Origin: Clostridium sp. UBA4108
GTDB taxonomy: Bacteria; Bacillota; Clostridia; Clostridiales; Clostridiaceae
DNA: 59,650 nucleotides
Assembly: GCA_002381695.1 (NCBI GenBank)
Contig: DFXM01000020.1
Span: forward strand, 456,725 to 516,374
Reading direction: 5' to 3'
Positions within the stretch are counted from its first letter, which is position 1, and each line of letters begins with the position of its first letter. Positions 8,110-16,004 of this stretch are shown here, one piece after another. The notes under the pieces were generated by a model. It searched no databases. It was not told the DNA's origin and was given only the letters and a program-made list of their open reading frames with translations. Both the position numbers and the translations under genes were made by a program.

Positions 8110-9861
8110 ATGATAACTGAAACCTTAGAATGTAAAGTAAGTGATATTATGAATAAGGATTTTATTGTATTAAACTTAGGTCACACATTAGAGTATGCTC
8201 TTAATAAAATGATGAAGTTCTATAAAGATGAGGTAATTATAGAAGATGAGAATGGGCAATTATTGGGGATATTTACGCGGAAGGATTTTGGAAAACTGAT
8301 GGATATTCAGCCGTTTTCTCTTAAAGATAGTATTAAAGATTATATTAGCAGTAAAGTTATTACAATCAGTGCTAAAACTTCAGTAAGAAATGCTAGAAAC
8401 TTAATGTTACAACATAATATTGGTAGATTGCCAGTGGTAGAAAACGATAAAGTTATAGGTGTTCTAACTAGCAATAATATAAGAGATAAATTTTATTTAA
8501 GTATTGATCATATGTATGTTTTACAGAATAATATTATTGATAATATGCATGAGGCTGTATGTATATCCGATGCTAAAGGAATTGTTAACTATTGGAATAA
8601 AAGTTCAGAAAAATTATACAATATCAAAGCAAAAGATATCATTGGAAGATATATTGGAGAAATTTTTCCTAATGCTATGATAACCAAAGTATTAAAACAT
8701 GGTAGATATGTACAAAATATGAAGCATGAGCCTGTGAAAGGTAAATTAGTAATTCTAAGTGTAGTTCCTATATACAATTCAAATGGAGAGTTAATTACCA
8801 TTGTATCTACGGATAGAGATATAACTGAAGTGGTAAATTTATCTGAACAACTTACTTATGAGAAGAAAAAAGTAGAACTGCTAAAAGATGCATATCAGAG
8901 AGAAATTGCTACTAATTATAATTTTTCTTCAATTACGGGAAAGAATAAAAAAATTATGGAGATAATAGCAATTTGTCAAAAGGTTGCTAGCACTACGGCT
9001 AGCATATTAATTACAGGAGAGAGTGGGACAGGAAAGGAAGTTTTTGCTAAAGCAATCCATGAAGCTAGTGGAAGGCAAGGTCCCTTCGTAGCGGTAAATT
9101 GTAGTTCTATACCAGTACAGCTTTTAGAAAGTGAACTTTTTGGATATATAGAGGGAGCTTTTACTGGAGCTTCTAAAAAGGGGAAAATAGGAAAGTTTGA
9201 ACTTGCCAATAATGGAACACTATTTTTAGATGAAATTGGGGACATGCCCTTTGAAATGCAAGCAAAGCTTTTAAGAGTTTTACAGGATGGCATGATATGC
9301 AGATTAGGTGGAGAGAAAGAAATAATAACTAATACTAGAATTATTGCAGCTACTAATAAAAATTTAAAAGAGCTTATAAAACAAAACTTATTTAGAGAAG
9401 ATCTGTTTTATAGAATATCTGTAGTTCAATTAGAGCTCCCACCATTAAGGGAAAGAAAAGAAGATATAAAGGAGCTAATAAATTTATTCATTAACCAAGT
9501 ATCCAAGAAGGAGAATATAGATATAAATTTAGTGGAAGAGAATATATATAAAACTCTTATTAATTATAAATGGGAAGGAAATATTAGAGAACTAAGAAAT
9601 GTAATTCAAAAAATGGTTATTCTTTCGAATGATGGTGTAATATCTGAGGAATCAATTCCACAGTATATGAGAGATTATTCTGTAAAAGATTTTGAAAATT
9701 CTGAAGGAAGCTATGACCTTCGAACTAGCATAGAAAAATTAGAAAAGCGGATGATTATGGAAGCTATGAATTTAGCAGGTGGAAATAAACAAAAAGCGGC
9801 GCAGACTTTAAATATTAAAAGAAGCACTTTATATTATAAATTAGCTCAATACAATTTATAG
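8110..9861 (+). CDS. prdR: Sigma-54-dependent transcriptional activator PrdR
   Basis: The 583-residue regulator has, in order, a pair of CBS domains (residues about 10-125), a PAS domain (about 135-240, SDAKGIVNYWNKSSEKLY) and a sigma-54 AAA+ domain from about residue 275. That domain carries Walker A GESGTGKE, the sigma-54 contact loop GAFTGAS and Walker B LFLDEIGD. A Fis-type helix-turn-helix lies at the C-terminus (GGNKQKAAQTLNIKRSTLYY). This architecture and its place directly upstream of prdC match PrdR, which activates proline reductase genes in response to proline in Clostridioides difficile (established for that species). The CBS or PAS domain may sense the signal. GTGGGGG precedes the ATG. 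A terminator follows, and the sites it probably binds lie just downstream. Confidence 0.9.
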   Translation: MITETLECKVSDIMNKDFIVLNLGHTLEYALNKMMKFYKDEVIIEDENGQLLGIFTRKDFGKLMDIQPFSLKDSIKDYISSKVITISAKTSVRNARNLMLQHNIGRLPVVENDKVIGVLTSNNIRDKFYLSIDHMYVLQNNIIDNMHEAVCISDAKGIVNYWNKSSEKLYNIKAKDIIGRYIGEIFPNAMITKVLKHGRYVQNMKHEPVKGKLVILSVVPIYNSNGELITIVSTDRDITEVVNLSEQLTYEKKKVELLKDAYQREIATNYNFSSITGKNKKIMEIIAICQKVASTTASILITGESGTGKEVFAKAIHEASGRQGPFVAVNCSSIPVQLLESELFGYIEGAFTGASKKGKIGKFELANNGTLFLDEIGDMPFEMQAKLLRVLQDGMICRLGGEKEIITNTRIIAATNKNLKELIKQNLFREDLFYRISVVQLELPPLRERKEDIKELINLFINQVSKKENIDINLVEENIYKTLINYKWEGNIRELRNVIQKMVILSNDGVISEESIPQYMRDYSVKDFENSEGSYDLRTSIEKLEKRMIMEAMNLAGGNKQKAAQTLNIKRSTLYYKLAQYNL

Positions 9862-9864
9862 TAT

Positions 9865-9910
9865 CAGTTTTTTGAAAAGTATGTCAAAAAACTGACGCAT
9901 TTTTATTTTA
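9865..9910 (+). terminator. Terminator after prdR
   Basis: CAGTTTTTTGA and TCAAAAAACTG form an 11-bp stem followed by a T-rich run, four bases after the prdR stop. It separates prdR from the prd operon. Confidence 0.75.
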
Positions 9911-9948
9911 TAACATGATTATCCAACAAAAGCTAAAATACATGAGAG

Positions 9949-10019
9949 TTATGAAATGTATTTTATGGTCTAAGCATAAAATATTTAAAATATTAGCTTA
10001 GGTATGAGTAATTTCATAA
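9949..10019. repeat. Nested inverted repeat between prdR and prdC
   Basis: Outer arms TTATGAAAT (9949-9957) and ATTTCATAA (10011-10019) are perfect 9-bp complements. Inner arms CTAAGC (9970-9975) and GCTTAG (9996-10001) pair inside them, and an AT-rich self-complementary core lies between. It lies in the 363-bp gap between the prdR terminator and the activator sites. The role is unknown; it could be another protein site or structured DNA. Confidence 0.45.
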
Positions 10020-10035
10020 AAGATACATATAAAGC

Positions 10036-10076
10036 GTGTCAAAAATTTGACACTATATATGTCAAATTTTTGATAT
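10036..10076. promoter_or_regulatory. Two palindromic upstream activator sites, probably for PrdR
   Basis: Two 18-bp palindromes lie with centres 23 bp apart. GTGTCAAAAATTTGACAC (10036-10053) has perfect 8-bp arms, and ATGTCAAATTTTTGATAT (10059-10076) has 7 of 8. They share the core TGTCAAA...TTTGA and end about 80 bp upstream of the -24/-12 promoter, the usual place for enhancer sites of a sigma-54 activator. Binding by PrdR is inferred. Confidence 0.65.
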
Positions 10077-10157
10077 TAGTTTTAAGGTTATTATGAAAAT
10101 TAATAGATAAATGGGCATTTATCTGATGATGTTAAAAATTATCAATTTATAGATGAT

Positions 10158-10175
10158 TTGGCACAGTAATTGCTA
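10158..10175 (+). promoter_or_regulatory. Sigma-54 (-24/-12) promoter of the prd operon
   Basis: TTGGCACAGTAATTGCTA matches the sigma-54 consensus, with the invariant GG and GC elements exactly 10 bp apart. It lies about 50 bp upstream of the prdC start and downstream of the two palindromes. With the adjacent sigma-54 activator, this is strong evidence for activator-dependent control. Confidence 0.88.
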
Positions 10176-10224
10176 AAAATATAGTAGACAGTAAAAACTA
10201 AAAAAATAAAATGGAGGCGATTGT

Positions 10225-11541
10225 ATGTCAAAAGCATATCGGTTCCCACTTAAAATGCATATAGGGGCGCCAGCCGTACCTATAGTAAAGGAAGGACAAA
10301 GCATAAAAAGAGGGGAGTGTATTGCAGAGCCCAAAGGTTTGGGAGCAAAAATTCATTCCAGTATTTTTGGTACTGTTAGAGCAATTACAGGAATGTACAT
10401 AGAGATTTTAGCTGAGAATATCCAAACTAAGGATTATATAAAAATTAAGGAATGCAGAGATATTTGTGAGGCAGTATATGAAGCTGGTGTAATTGGTAGT
10501 GGAGGAGCAGGATTTCCTACTTATGTGAAACTACAAACTAAATTAGAAGGTGGGTATATAATAGCCAATTGTGTAGAGTGTGAACCAGCATTACATCACA
10601 ATATAAAGCTATTAGAAGAAGCTTCTGAACTGGTAGTGAGAGGTATAGAGTATGCAATGAAGGCAACAGGAGCGAAAAAAGCTTATATTGCCATTAAAGA
10701 GAAAAATCAAAAAGCTATTAAGTCAATTGAAAGCTGTTTAAAGGATTCCACAGACATTGAAATACATACTCTTAAAGATATTTATCCTATGGGAGAGGAA
10801 AGGGCTATAATTCATGACATATTTGGACAATGGCTAGAGCCTAATCAACTTCCTATAGAAGTAAATTCTGTAATTCTTAATGCTGAAACCCTGTGTAATA
10901 TTACAAAAGCTGTAGAGGAAAGAAAGCCAGTAATTGATAAGGATATTACAGTGATAGGAAATTTGAGAGATGGTAATACTCCTCATGTATGTATGAGCAT
11001 TCCTGTTGGTATGCCGATCAAAGAATTAATAGAAAACTGCGGAGGCATTAATGGGGATTATGGAGAGATAGTTTTAGGAGGTCCTTATACAGGAGTAGCA
11101 GTAGATTTAGAGGAGGAAGTGGTGACAAAGACTTCAGGTGGAGTAATAGTTACAATACCTCTTCCAGAATACAGAGGAAATTTAGGATTATTGGTATGTG
11201 CCTGTGGTGCTGATGAAAATAGGCTTAGGGATATAGGAAACAAGATGCATGCCAACATAGTTGGGGTAGCAGAGTGTAAAAATATCATAAGAAATAAAGG
11301 CGTGGCAAAATGTAAGACTCCAGGAGATTGTCCAGGGCAGATAGCTGCTGTTTTGAAGCTTAAGAGTATGGGGGCAGAAAGGATACTTATATCTAATTGT
11401 TCTGATTGTTCTAATACGGTAATGAGTTGTGCTCCAAAACTTAATATTCCTGTATATCATCATACAGACCATATTTTTAGGACCATAGATTACAAGCTAA
11501 CTAGAAGACTTAGTTTAGAAGAAAGTGAAGGAGGAATTTAG
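10225..11541 (+). CDS. prdC: PrdC, RnfC-like electron-transfer protein of proline reductase (cysteine form)
   Basis: The 438-residue protein resembles RnfC. An N-terminal barrel (LKMHIGAPAVPIVKEGQSIK) is followed by the NuoF/RnfC-like segment VIGSGGAGFPTYVK and the cysteine cluster NCVECEPALHH. The C-terminal part is cysteine-rich (CACGADENR, VAECKN, AKCKTPGDCPGQ, NCSDCSNTVMSC). PrdC is thought to pass electrons to proline reductase. In some clostridia it is itself a selenoprotein (recalled, not checked). Here no UGA interrupts the gene and every candidate position is a cysteine. GGAGGCG precedes the ATG. It is the first gene of the sigma-54-driven operon and ends 2 bp before prdA. Confidence 0.88.
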   Translation: MSKAYRFPLKMHIGAPAVPIVKEGQSIKRGECIAEPKGLGAKIHSSIFGTVRAITGMYIEILAENIQTKDYIKIKECRDICEAVYEAGVIGSGGAGFPTYVKLQTKLEGGYIIANCVECEPALHHNIKLLEEASELVVRGIEYAMKATGAKKAYIAIKEKNQKAIKSIESCLKDSTDIEIHTLKDIYPMGEERAIIHDIFGQWLEPNQLPIEVNSVILNAETLCNITKAVEERKPVIDKDITVIGNLRDGNTPHVCMSIPVGMPIKELIENCGGINGDYGEIVLGGPYTGVAVDLEEEVVTKTSGGVIVTIPLPEYRGNLGLLVCACGADENRLRDIGNKMHANIVGVAECKNIIRNKGVAKCKTPGDCPGQIAAVLKLKSMGAERILISNCSDCSNTVMSCAPKLNIPVYHHTDHIFRTIDYKLTRRLSLEESEGGI

Positions 11542-11543
11542 CC

Positions 11544-13634
11544 ATGTCAATGAATGATGAACACGCATTGGAAATGAAAAATGAAGTAGCTGTAGTGTGT
11601 TGCAGAACTGAAAAAGGAACAATTTTATCTGCAGCTAATCTAGAAGATCCATCAATCTTTCCAGATATGCTAGAAACAGGACTTATGTCTATTCCAGATG
11701 ATTGTTTGAAGATTGGAGAGGTATTAGGTAGAAAGTTAATTAAAACCATAGACTCACTAACCCCTATTACACCAGATTTAGTGGAGGGATTATCTGAAAC
11801 AAAGAGTAAGATTTCTATTTCACCACAAGCTAAAGCAGTACTTAAAGTTAATAAGAAAGCAGGAGAAACAATAACCGATAGAGATTTAGAAAACCCAATG
11901 CACTTTGAAAAATTACAGGATTCTTTATTGATTAATCTTGAGGATGAAGTACTAACTGTGGAGAAAGTATTGGGGCAGGTATTGAAGGAAGATACAAGTG
12001 CATTGACACCAATTACGTCAAAGTTATTAAAAGATTTTGAAGATAAGAAGAAATCTTTTAGCAGTAAGTCTCAAATATTGAATATTACTAGTGGTGCTGT
12101 TTTAAAGATTAAAATCGCAGAAGGCAAAGGAATAGATATAGAAGTTCCATTAACAATTCATCAAATGGGATCTACTGAATTTTCAAAAGTAAAGGTAATA
12201 GAAAATTCCATTAAACCAGAGGAAAATTCAGACATGGTTGAAGCAAAAGAAATCCTTAAGGTTGAGAATAAATTAGTTAGAACCTTATTAAAGAAGCATT
12301 TTGAAATTAATGAGGTCAGGTTTGGAGAGCAAACGAAGATTGACGGAAAAACCTTATATATTAGAGAAAACATATGTGAAGATGCAGTAAAGGTAACAGA
12401 ACTGGTAACTGATATTAAGATAGAGATCATTACTCCAGATAAATATAACACTTACTCTGAAACAATAATGGATGTGCAACCAATTGCAACCAAAGAAGGA
12501 GATTCTAAGTTAGGAACAGGAGTTACTAGAGTTATAGATGGAGTAATTGTTATGGTTACAGGTATCGACGAAGATGGAGTTCAAATTGGTGAATTTGGTT
12601 CTTCAGAAGGTATTCTTGAAGAGAACATTATGTGGGGAAGACCAGGAGCTCCAGATAAGGGTGAAATATTTATTAAGACTCAAGTAACCATTGAGCGCGG
12701 AACTAATATGGAAAGGCCAGGGCCTCTTGCGGCTCATAAAGCTACTGATTTTATAACTAATGAAATTAGAAGTGCTCTTAAGGTAGTAGATGAATCTTTA
12801 GCAGTAAGTAGTGAGAAATTAAATCAGTATAGAAGACCTGGTAAGAAGAAGGTAGTTGTAGTAAAAGAAATAATGGGACAAGGAGCTATGCATGATAACT
12901 TAATTCTCCCTGTAGAGCCTGTTGGAGTTCTAGGCGGAAAGCCAAATGTGGACCTTGGTAACCTACCTATAGTTCTTTCACCTCTTGAGGTTCTAGATGG
13001 TGGTGTTCATGCCTTAACCTGTATAGGTCCAGCATCAAAGGAGTGTTCAAGGCACTATTGGAGAGAACCTTTGGTTATAGAAGCAATGAAAGATTCAGAA
13101 ATTGATTTGTGCGGAGTTGTATTTATAGGTAGTCCTCAAATTAATAGTGAGAAGTTTTATGTTTCTGAGAGACTTGGGATGCTAGTCGAAACTATGGATA
13201 TAGATGGAGCAATAGTGACTACAGAAGGTTTTGGTAATAATCATATAGATTTTGCAAATCATATAGAGCAAATTGGTATGAGAGAAACACCTTGTGTTGG
13301 AATGAGCTTCTGTGCAGTTCAAGGGGCACTAGTAGTTGGTAATAAATATATGAAGTATATGGTGGATAATAATAAATCAGAAGCTGGAATTGAAAATGAG
13401 GTATTATCTTGCAATACCTTGTGTGAGGAAGATGCTATAAGAGCACTTGACATGCTTAAGTCTGCTATGGCTGGAGAAGAAGTAAAGACTCCTGAAAGAA
13501 AATGGAATGCCAATGTAAAAGAAAATAACCTAGAGTTAATTGAAAATGAAAGAAATTGTAAGGTTATTAGGGTGGAAAATGAAAATTCTATACCTATGAG
13601 TGCAAAGAGACTAGAAAAATACTCAACAAAATAG
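11544..13634 (+). CDS. prdA: D-proline reductase proprotein PrdA
   Basis: The 696-residue proprotein of D-proline reductase, which reductively opens D-proline to 5-aminovalerate. PrdA is cleaved at a cysteine that becomes the pyruvoyl cofactor (known for C. sticklandii). The likely site here is Cys493 in HALTCIGPASKE. Cleavage there leaves a C-terminal 204-residue pyruvoyl subunit, in line with the reported 23-kDa chain. The first 200 residues include ALEMKNEVAVVCCRTEKGTI and two copies of a similar block (LSAANLEDPSIFPDMLETGL; ITDRDLENPMHFEKLQDSLL). The domain from about 265 to 690 aligns with PrdD plus PrdE. GAAGGAGGA precedes the start, inside the end of prdC, so translation may be coupled. 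Confidence 0.93.
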   Translation: MSMNDEHALEMKNEVAVVCCRTEKGTILSAANLEDPSIFPDMLETGLMSIPDDCLKIGEVLGRKLIKTIDSLTPITPDLVEGLSETKSKISISPQAKAVLKVNKKAGETITDRDLENPMHFEKLQDSLLINLEDEVLTVEKVLGQVLKEDTSALTPITSKLLKDFEDKKKSFSSKSQILNITSGAVLKIKIAEGKGIDIEVPLTIHQMGSTEFSKVKVIENSIKPEENSDMVEAKEILKVENKLVRTLLKKHFEINEVRFGEQTKIDGKTLYIRENICEDAVKVTELVTDIKIEIITPDKYNTYSETIMDVQPIATKEGDSKLGTGVTRVIDGVIVMVTGIDEDGVQIGEFGSSEGILEENIMWGRPGAPDKGEIFIKTQVTIERGTNMERPGPLAAHKATDFITNEIRSALKVVDESLAVSSEKLNQYRRPGKKKVVVVKEIMGQGAMHDNLILPVEPVGVLGGKPNVDLGNLPIVLSPLEVLDGGVHALTCIGPASKECSRHYWREPLVIEAMKDSEIDLCGVVFIGSPQINSEKFYVSERLGMLVETMDIDGAIVTTEGFGNNHIDFANHIEQIGMRETPCVGMSFCAVQGALVVGNKYMKYMVDNNKSEAGIENEVLSCNTLCEEDAIRALDMLKSAMAGEEVKTPERKWNANVKENNLELIENERNCKVIRVENENSIPMSAKRLEKYSTK

Positions 13635-13697
13635 CTTATATAATTTAAACCATCATAATAAAGACAATAAAGTTAAAAGCTTAAGGAGAAAATTCAC

Positions 13698-13958
13698 ATG
13701 AAATATGGAGATAAGATAATAGAAATGCAAGGCATCATATGTGAGCTACATGATGGATCAGTATCAATAGATTTAAAAGGAAGACTGGGATTTTTAAAGA
13801 TCCCAATGAGAATGCTTATAACAGAATATCCCCTAAAGCTAGGACAAGAAGTGGGTTTTAGGATGAGTTTTCTTGAGGTATTAAGTGAAAATCCAAATGA
13901 TAAGTATGTCAGCAACATTAAAACTAGAAATAGAAAGGAAGGGAAAGAAAATGGTTAA
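13698..13958 (+). CDS. Small conserved prd-operon protein (CBO2463/CBO2479-like), function unknown
   Basis: An 86-residue protein lies between prdA and prdB, beginning MKYGDKIIEMQGIICELHDG. The pattern GIICELHDGSVSIDLKGRLG followed by IPMRMLI suggests a small beta-barrel. It resembles small proteins I recall from clostridial proline reductase operons (annotated there as CBO2463/CBO2479 domain). A good AAGGAGAA site precedes the ATG, and its last eight bases overlap the prdB start, so it is probably translated and coupled to prdB. The tail KTRNRKEGKENG is charged and disordered. A chaperone or assembly role for the PrdA/PrdB complex is only a guess. Confidence 0.75.
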   Translation: MKYGDKIIEMQGIICELHDGSVSIDLKGRLGFLKIPMRMLITEYPLKLGQEVGFRMSFLEVLSENPNDKYVSNIKTRNRKEGKENG

Positions 13959-14682
13959 TAGTTCTACAGCTATTAAGGAGCTACAATCAGAAATTTTTGT
14001 ACCTATTACCCCTCCCCCAGTATGGACACCAATTACTAAAGCACTTAAAGATATGAAAATTGCTTTTGCAACGGCTGCGGGAGTGCATTTAAAGTCAGAT
14101 AAGAGATTTAATTTAGCAGGTGATTTTACCTTTAGAATAATACCAGGAAACACAAATACAGGTGAACTTATGGTATCTCATGGAGGATATGACAATGGAG
14201 ATGTTAATAAGGATGTTAATTGTATGTTTCCATTAGATAGATTAAGAGAGCTTGCAGAGGAAGGTTTTATTAAGGAAATTGCTGAGACCCACATAGGTTT
14301 TATGGGCGGTGGTGGAAATCAAGAAAAATTCAAAAATGACACAGGACCTGAAATTGCAAAGATATTGAAAGAAAAAGAAGTAGATGCAGTGGTATTAACT
14401 GCGGGCTGAGGAACTTGTCATCGCTCTGCTGTACTTGTACAGAGAGCAATTGAGGAATCGGGGATTCCTACGATAGTAATAGCGGCACTTCCACCAGTAG
14501 TTAGGCAGTCAGGTACACCAAGGGCAGTTGCACCACTTGTACCAATGGGGGCAAATGCAGGAGCGCCAAATAATCCAGAGATGCAAAGAGCAATATTAAA
14601 AGATACGCTTAAACAATTGGTAGAAATAGATTCAGTGGGAAAGATAGTTTCCTTACCTTATGAATATATAGCTAAAGTTTAA
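13951..14682 (+). CDS. prdB: PrdB, selenocysteine subunit of D-proline reductase (UGA recoded)
   Basis: This is one 243-residue gene read through an in-frame TGA at 14407-14409 (codon 153). The context is LTAG-Sec-GTCHRS, the known selenocysteine site of PrdB. After the TGA the frame stays open to TAA at 14680-14682 and encodes SAVLVQRAIEESGIPTIVIA, the conserved continuation. PrdB holds the selenium that attacks the D-proline Schiff base formed on PrdA. A SECIS-like hairpin begins 13 nt after the TGA. The start is the ATG at 13951 (MVNSSTAIKELQ) after AGGAAGGGA; an ORF can be extended upstream to 13885, but that part overlaps the small gene before it. Ordinary gene callers would truncate this gene. 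Confidence 0.95.
14423..14447 (+). promoter_or_regulatory. Bacterial SECIS hairpin of prdB
   Basis: GCTCT pairs with AGAGC and CTGTAC with GTACAG, separated by a single bulged G, 13 nt after the UGA codon. A bulged stem-loop a short distance 3' of UGA is the bacterial selenocysteine insertion signal read by SelB. Some inner pairs must open to make a normal-sized loop. Confidence 0.7.
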
Positions 14683-14739
14683 TTGAATAATCTTAGTCTA
14701 GTCTCTTTATAACACTAAATTAGGATAAATGGTGGTTAT

Positions 14740-15510
14740 ATGAATAGAGAAATTGAAATAAGAAAATTGATAATTAAAACATTTCATATAAAGGAGGTAA
14801 AATTATCAGAATACTCATATAATTATATAGAGAATAACATTCTTTATATAGGAACAGAGGGTAATAAGGAATTAGTCACAGAGGAAAATAAATATGTGAA
14901 AGAAATTCACATAAAACTAGTGCAACCTGATGAGAAAGATGTATTTGTAAATTCTATCATGGATTTTAGTCCTATTGCTACCAAGGTATTAGGAAGGCTT
15001 GGAGAAGGTATTACTCATGTTCTGACAGGAGTTTGTGTAATGCTTACAGGAATCGATGAAAGTGGAGTTCAGATAGCAGAGTTTGGTTCATCGGAAGGAA
15101 TATTGAGTGAACAAGTATATTTTGATAGAGCAGGTACTCCAGCTAGTGAGGATATTTTAATTCATGTAGATGTGATAGTGAGAGCAGGAATGGGTACTGT
15201 TAGGGAAGCTATAATGGAAGTGCATAGATTATGTGACAAATTCATTCAAGAAATTAGAAACTGCCTAAAGACTATAAATGGTAGATTTTGTAATGAAAGA
15301 CATGAGTATATAGACAAGATTAAACCAAATAAGAAAAAGGTGGTAATTATAAAACAGGTTGCAGGTCAAGGAGCTATGTACGATACACTATTATTTCCCA
15401 AGGAAGCAGGTGGATTTGAAGGAGGAAGGTCTATTATTGATATGGGAAATATGCCTGTAATTTTAAGTCCAAATGAATATAGGGATGGAATCTTAAGAGC
15501 TATGCATTAG
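14740..15510 (+). CDS. prdD: PrdD, proline reductase-associated protein (matches the PrdA beta-chain region)
   Basis: The 256-residue protein aligns with PrdA residues from about 240 to the cleavage site. Shared segments include DFSPIATKVLGRLGEGITHV, VMLTGIDESGVQIAEFGSSE, KKKVVIIKQVAGQGAMYDTL and DMGNMPVILSPNEYRDG. It ends ILRAMH-stop where PrdA continues through its processed cysteine. It therefore resembles a free-standing beta chain that needs no proteolytic maturation. Its role in proline reduction is not established; an assembly or auxiliary subunit role is proposed in the literature, as I recall. AAATGGTGG-like bases precede the ATG. PrdE follows after 11 bp. Confidence 0.9.
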   Translation: MNREIEIRKLIIKTFHIKEVKLSEYSYNYIENNILYIGTEGNKELVTEENKYVKEIHIKLVQPDEKDVFVNSIMDFSPIATKVLGRLGEGITHVLTGVCVMLTGIDESGVQIAEFGSSEGILSEQVYFDRAGTPASEDILIHVDVIVRAGMGTVREAIMEVHRLCDKFIQEIRNCLKTINGRFCNERHEYIDKIKPNKKKVVIIKQVAGQGAMYDTLLFPKEAGGFEGGRSIIDMGNMPVILSPNEYRDGILRAMH

Positions 15511-15521
15511 GAGGTAAGGTT

Positions 15522-15998
15522 ATGGGAATTGGACCATCAACCAAGGAGACAACACTTCATCATTTTAGAGACCCATTACTTAAAGTTGTTTCAGAAGATT
15601 TAGACGTGGATTTAATGGGAGTTATTATAGTTGGAACTCCCCAAGATAATGAACAGAAGTTATTTGTTGGACAAAGAACTGCACAGTGGGTTGAGGCAAT
15701 GAGAGCTGATGGAATAATTATTTCAGTAGATGGATGGGGAAACAGCCATGTGGATTATGCTAACACTATTGAAGAAATTGGGAAAAGAAATATACCAGTT
15801 GTAGGCTTAAGCTTCATAGGAACTCAGGGACAGTTTGTTGTTTCAAATAAATATATGAGTAATATTGTAGATTTTAATAAATCTGAAGAAGGCATTGAGA
15901 CAGAGGTAGTAGGTGAAAATAACGTGACAGAGAGGGATGCTAGAAAAGCTTTATCAATTTTAAAGTTAAAAATAAGAAAAAATGAGGAGAAAGGTTAG
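15522..15998 (+). CDS. prdE: PrdE, proline reductase-associated protein (matches the PrdA alpha-chain region)
   Basis: The 158-residue protein begins MGIGPSTKETTLHHFRDPL, which lines up with PrdA CIGPASKECSRHYWREPL at the pyruvoyl-forming cysteine. It then follows the PrdA C-terminal chain (DLMGVIIVGTPQ, DGWGNSHVDYANTIEEIG, FNKSEEGIETEVV). The position of the catalytic cysteine is taken by the initiator region (Met-Gly), so PrdE cannot form a pyruvoyl group by the PrdA route. AGGAGG before the ATG lies at the end of prdD, giving close coupling. It is probably a partner of PrdD in a PrdA-like heterodimer. Confidence 0.9.
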   Translation: MGIGPSTKETTLHHFRDPLLKVVSEDLDVDLMGVIIVGTPQDNEQKLFVGQRTAQWVEAMRADGIIISVDGWGNSHVDYANTIEEIGKRNIPVVGLSFIGTQGQFVVSNKYMSNIVDFNKSEEGIETEVVGENNVTERDARKALSILKLKIRKNEEKG

Positions 15999-16004
15999 GT
16001 GTGA

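Noticed and set aside
11188..11472. Minus-strand ORF inside prdC
   Set aside because: It is antisense to conserved prdC coding sequence and has no ribosome site or recognisable domain.
13885..14409. prdB as a 174-residue protein ending at the TGA, starting at 13885
   Set aside because: The upstream extension overlaps the small ORF, a better start lies at 13951, and the conserved reading frame continues past the TGA in the known selenocysteine context.
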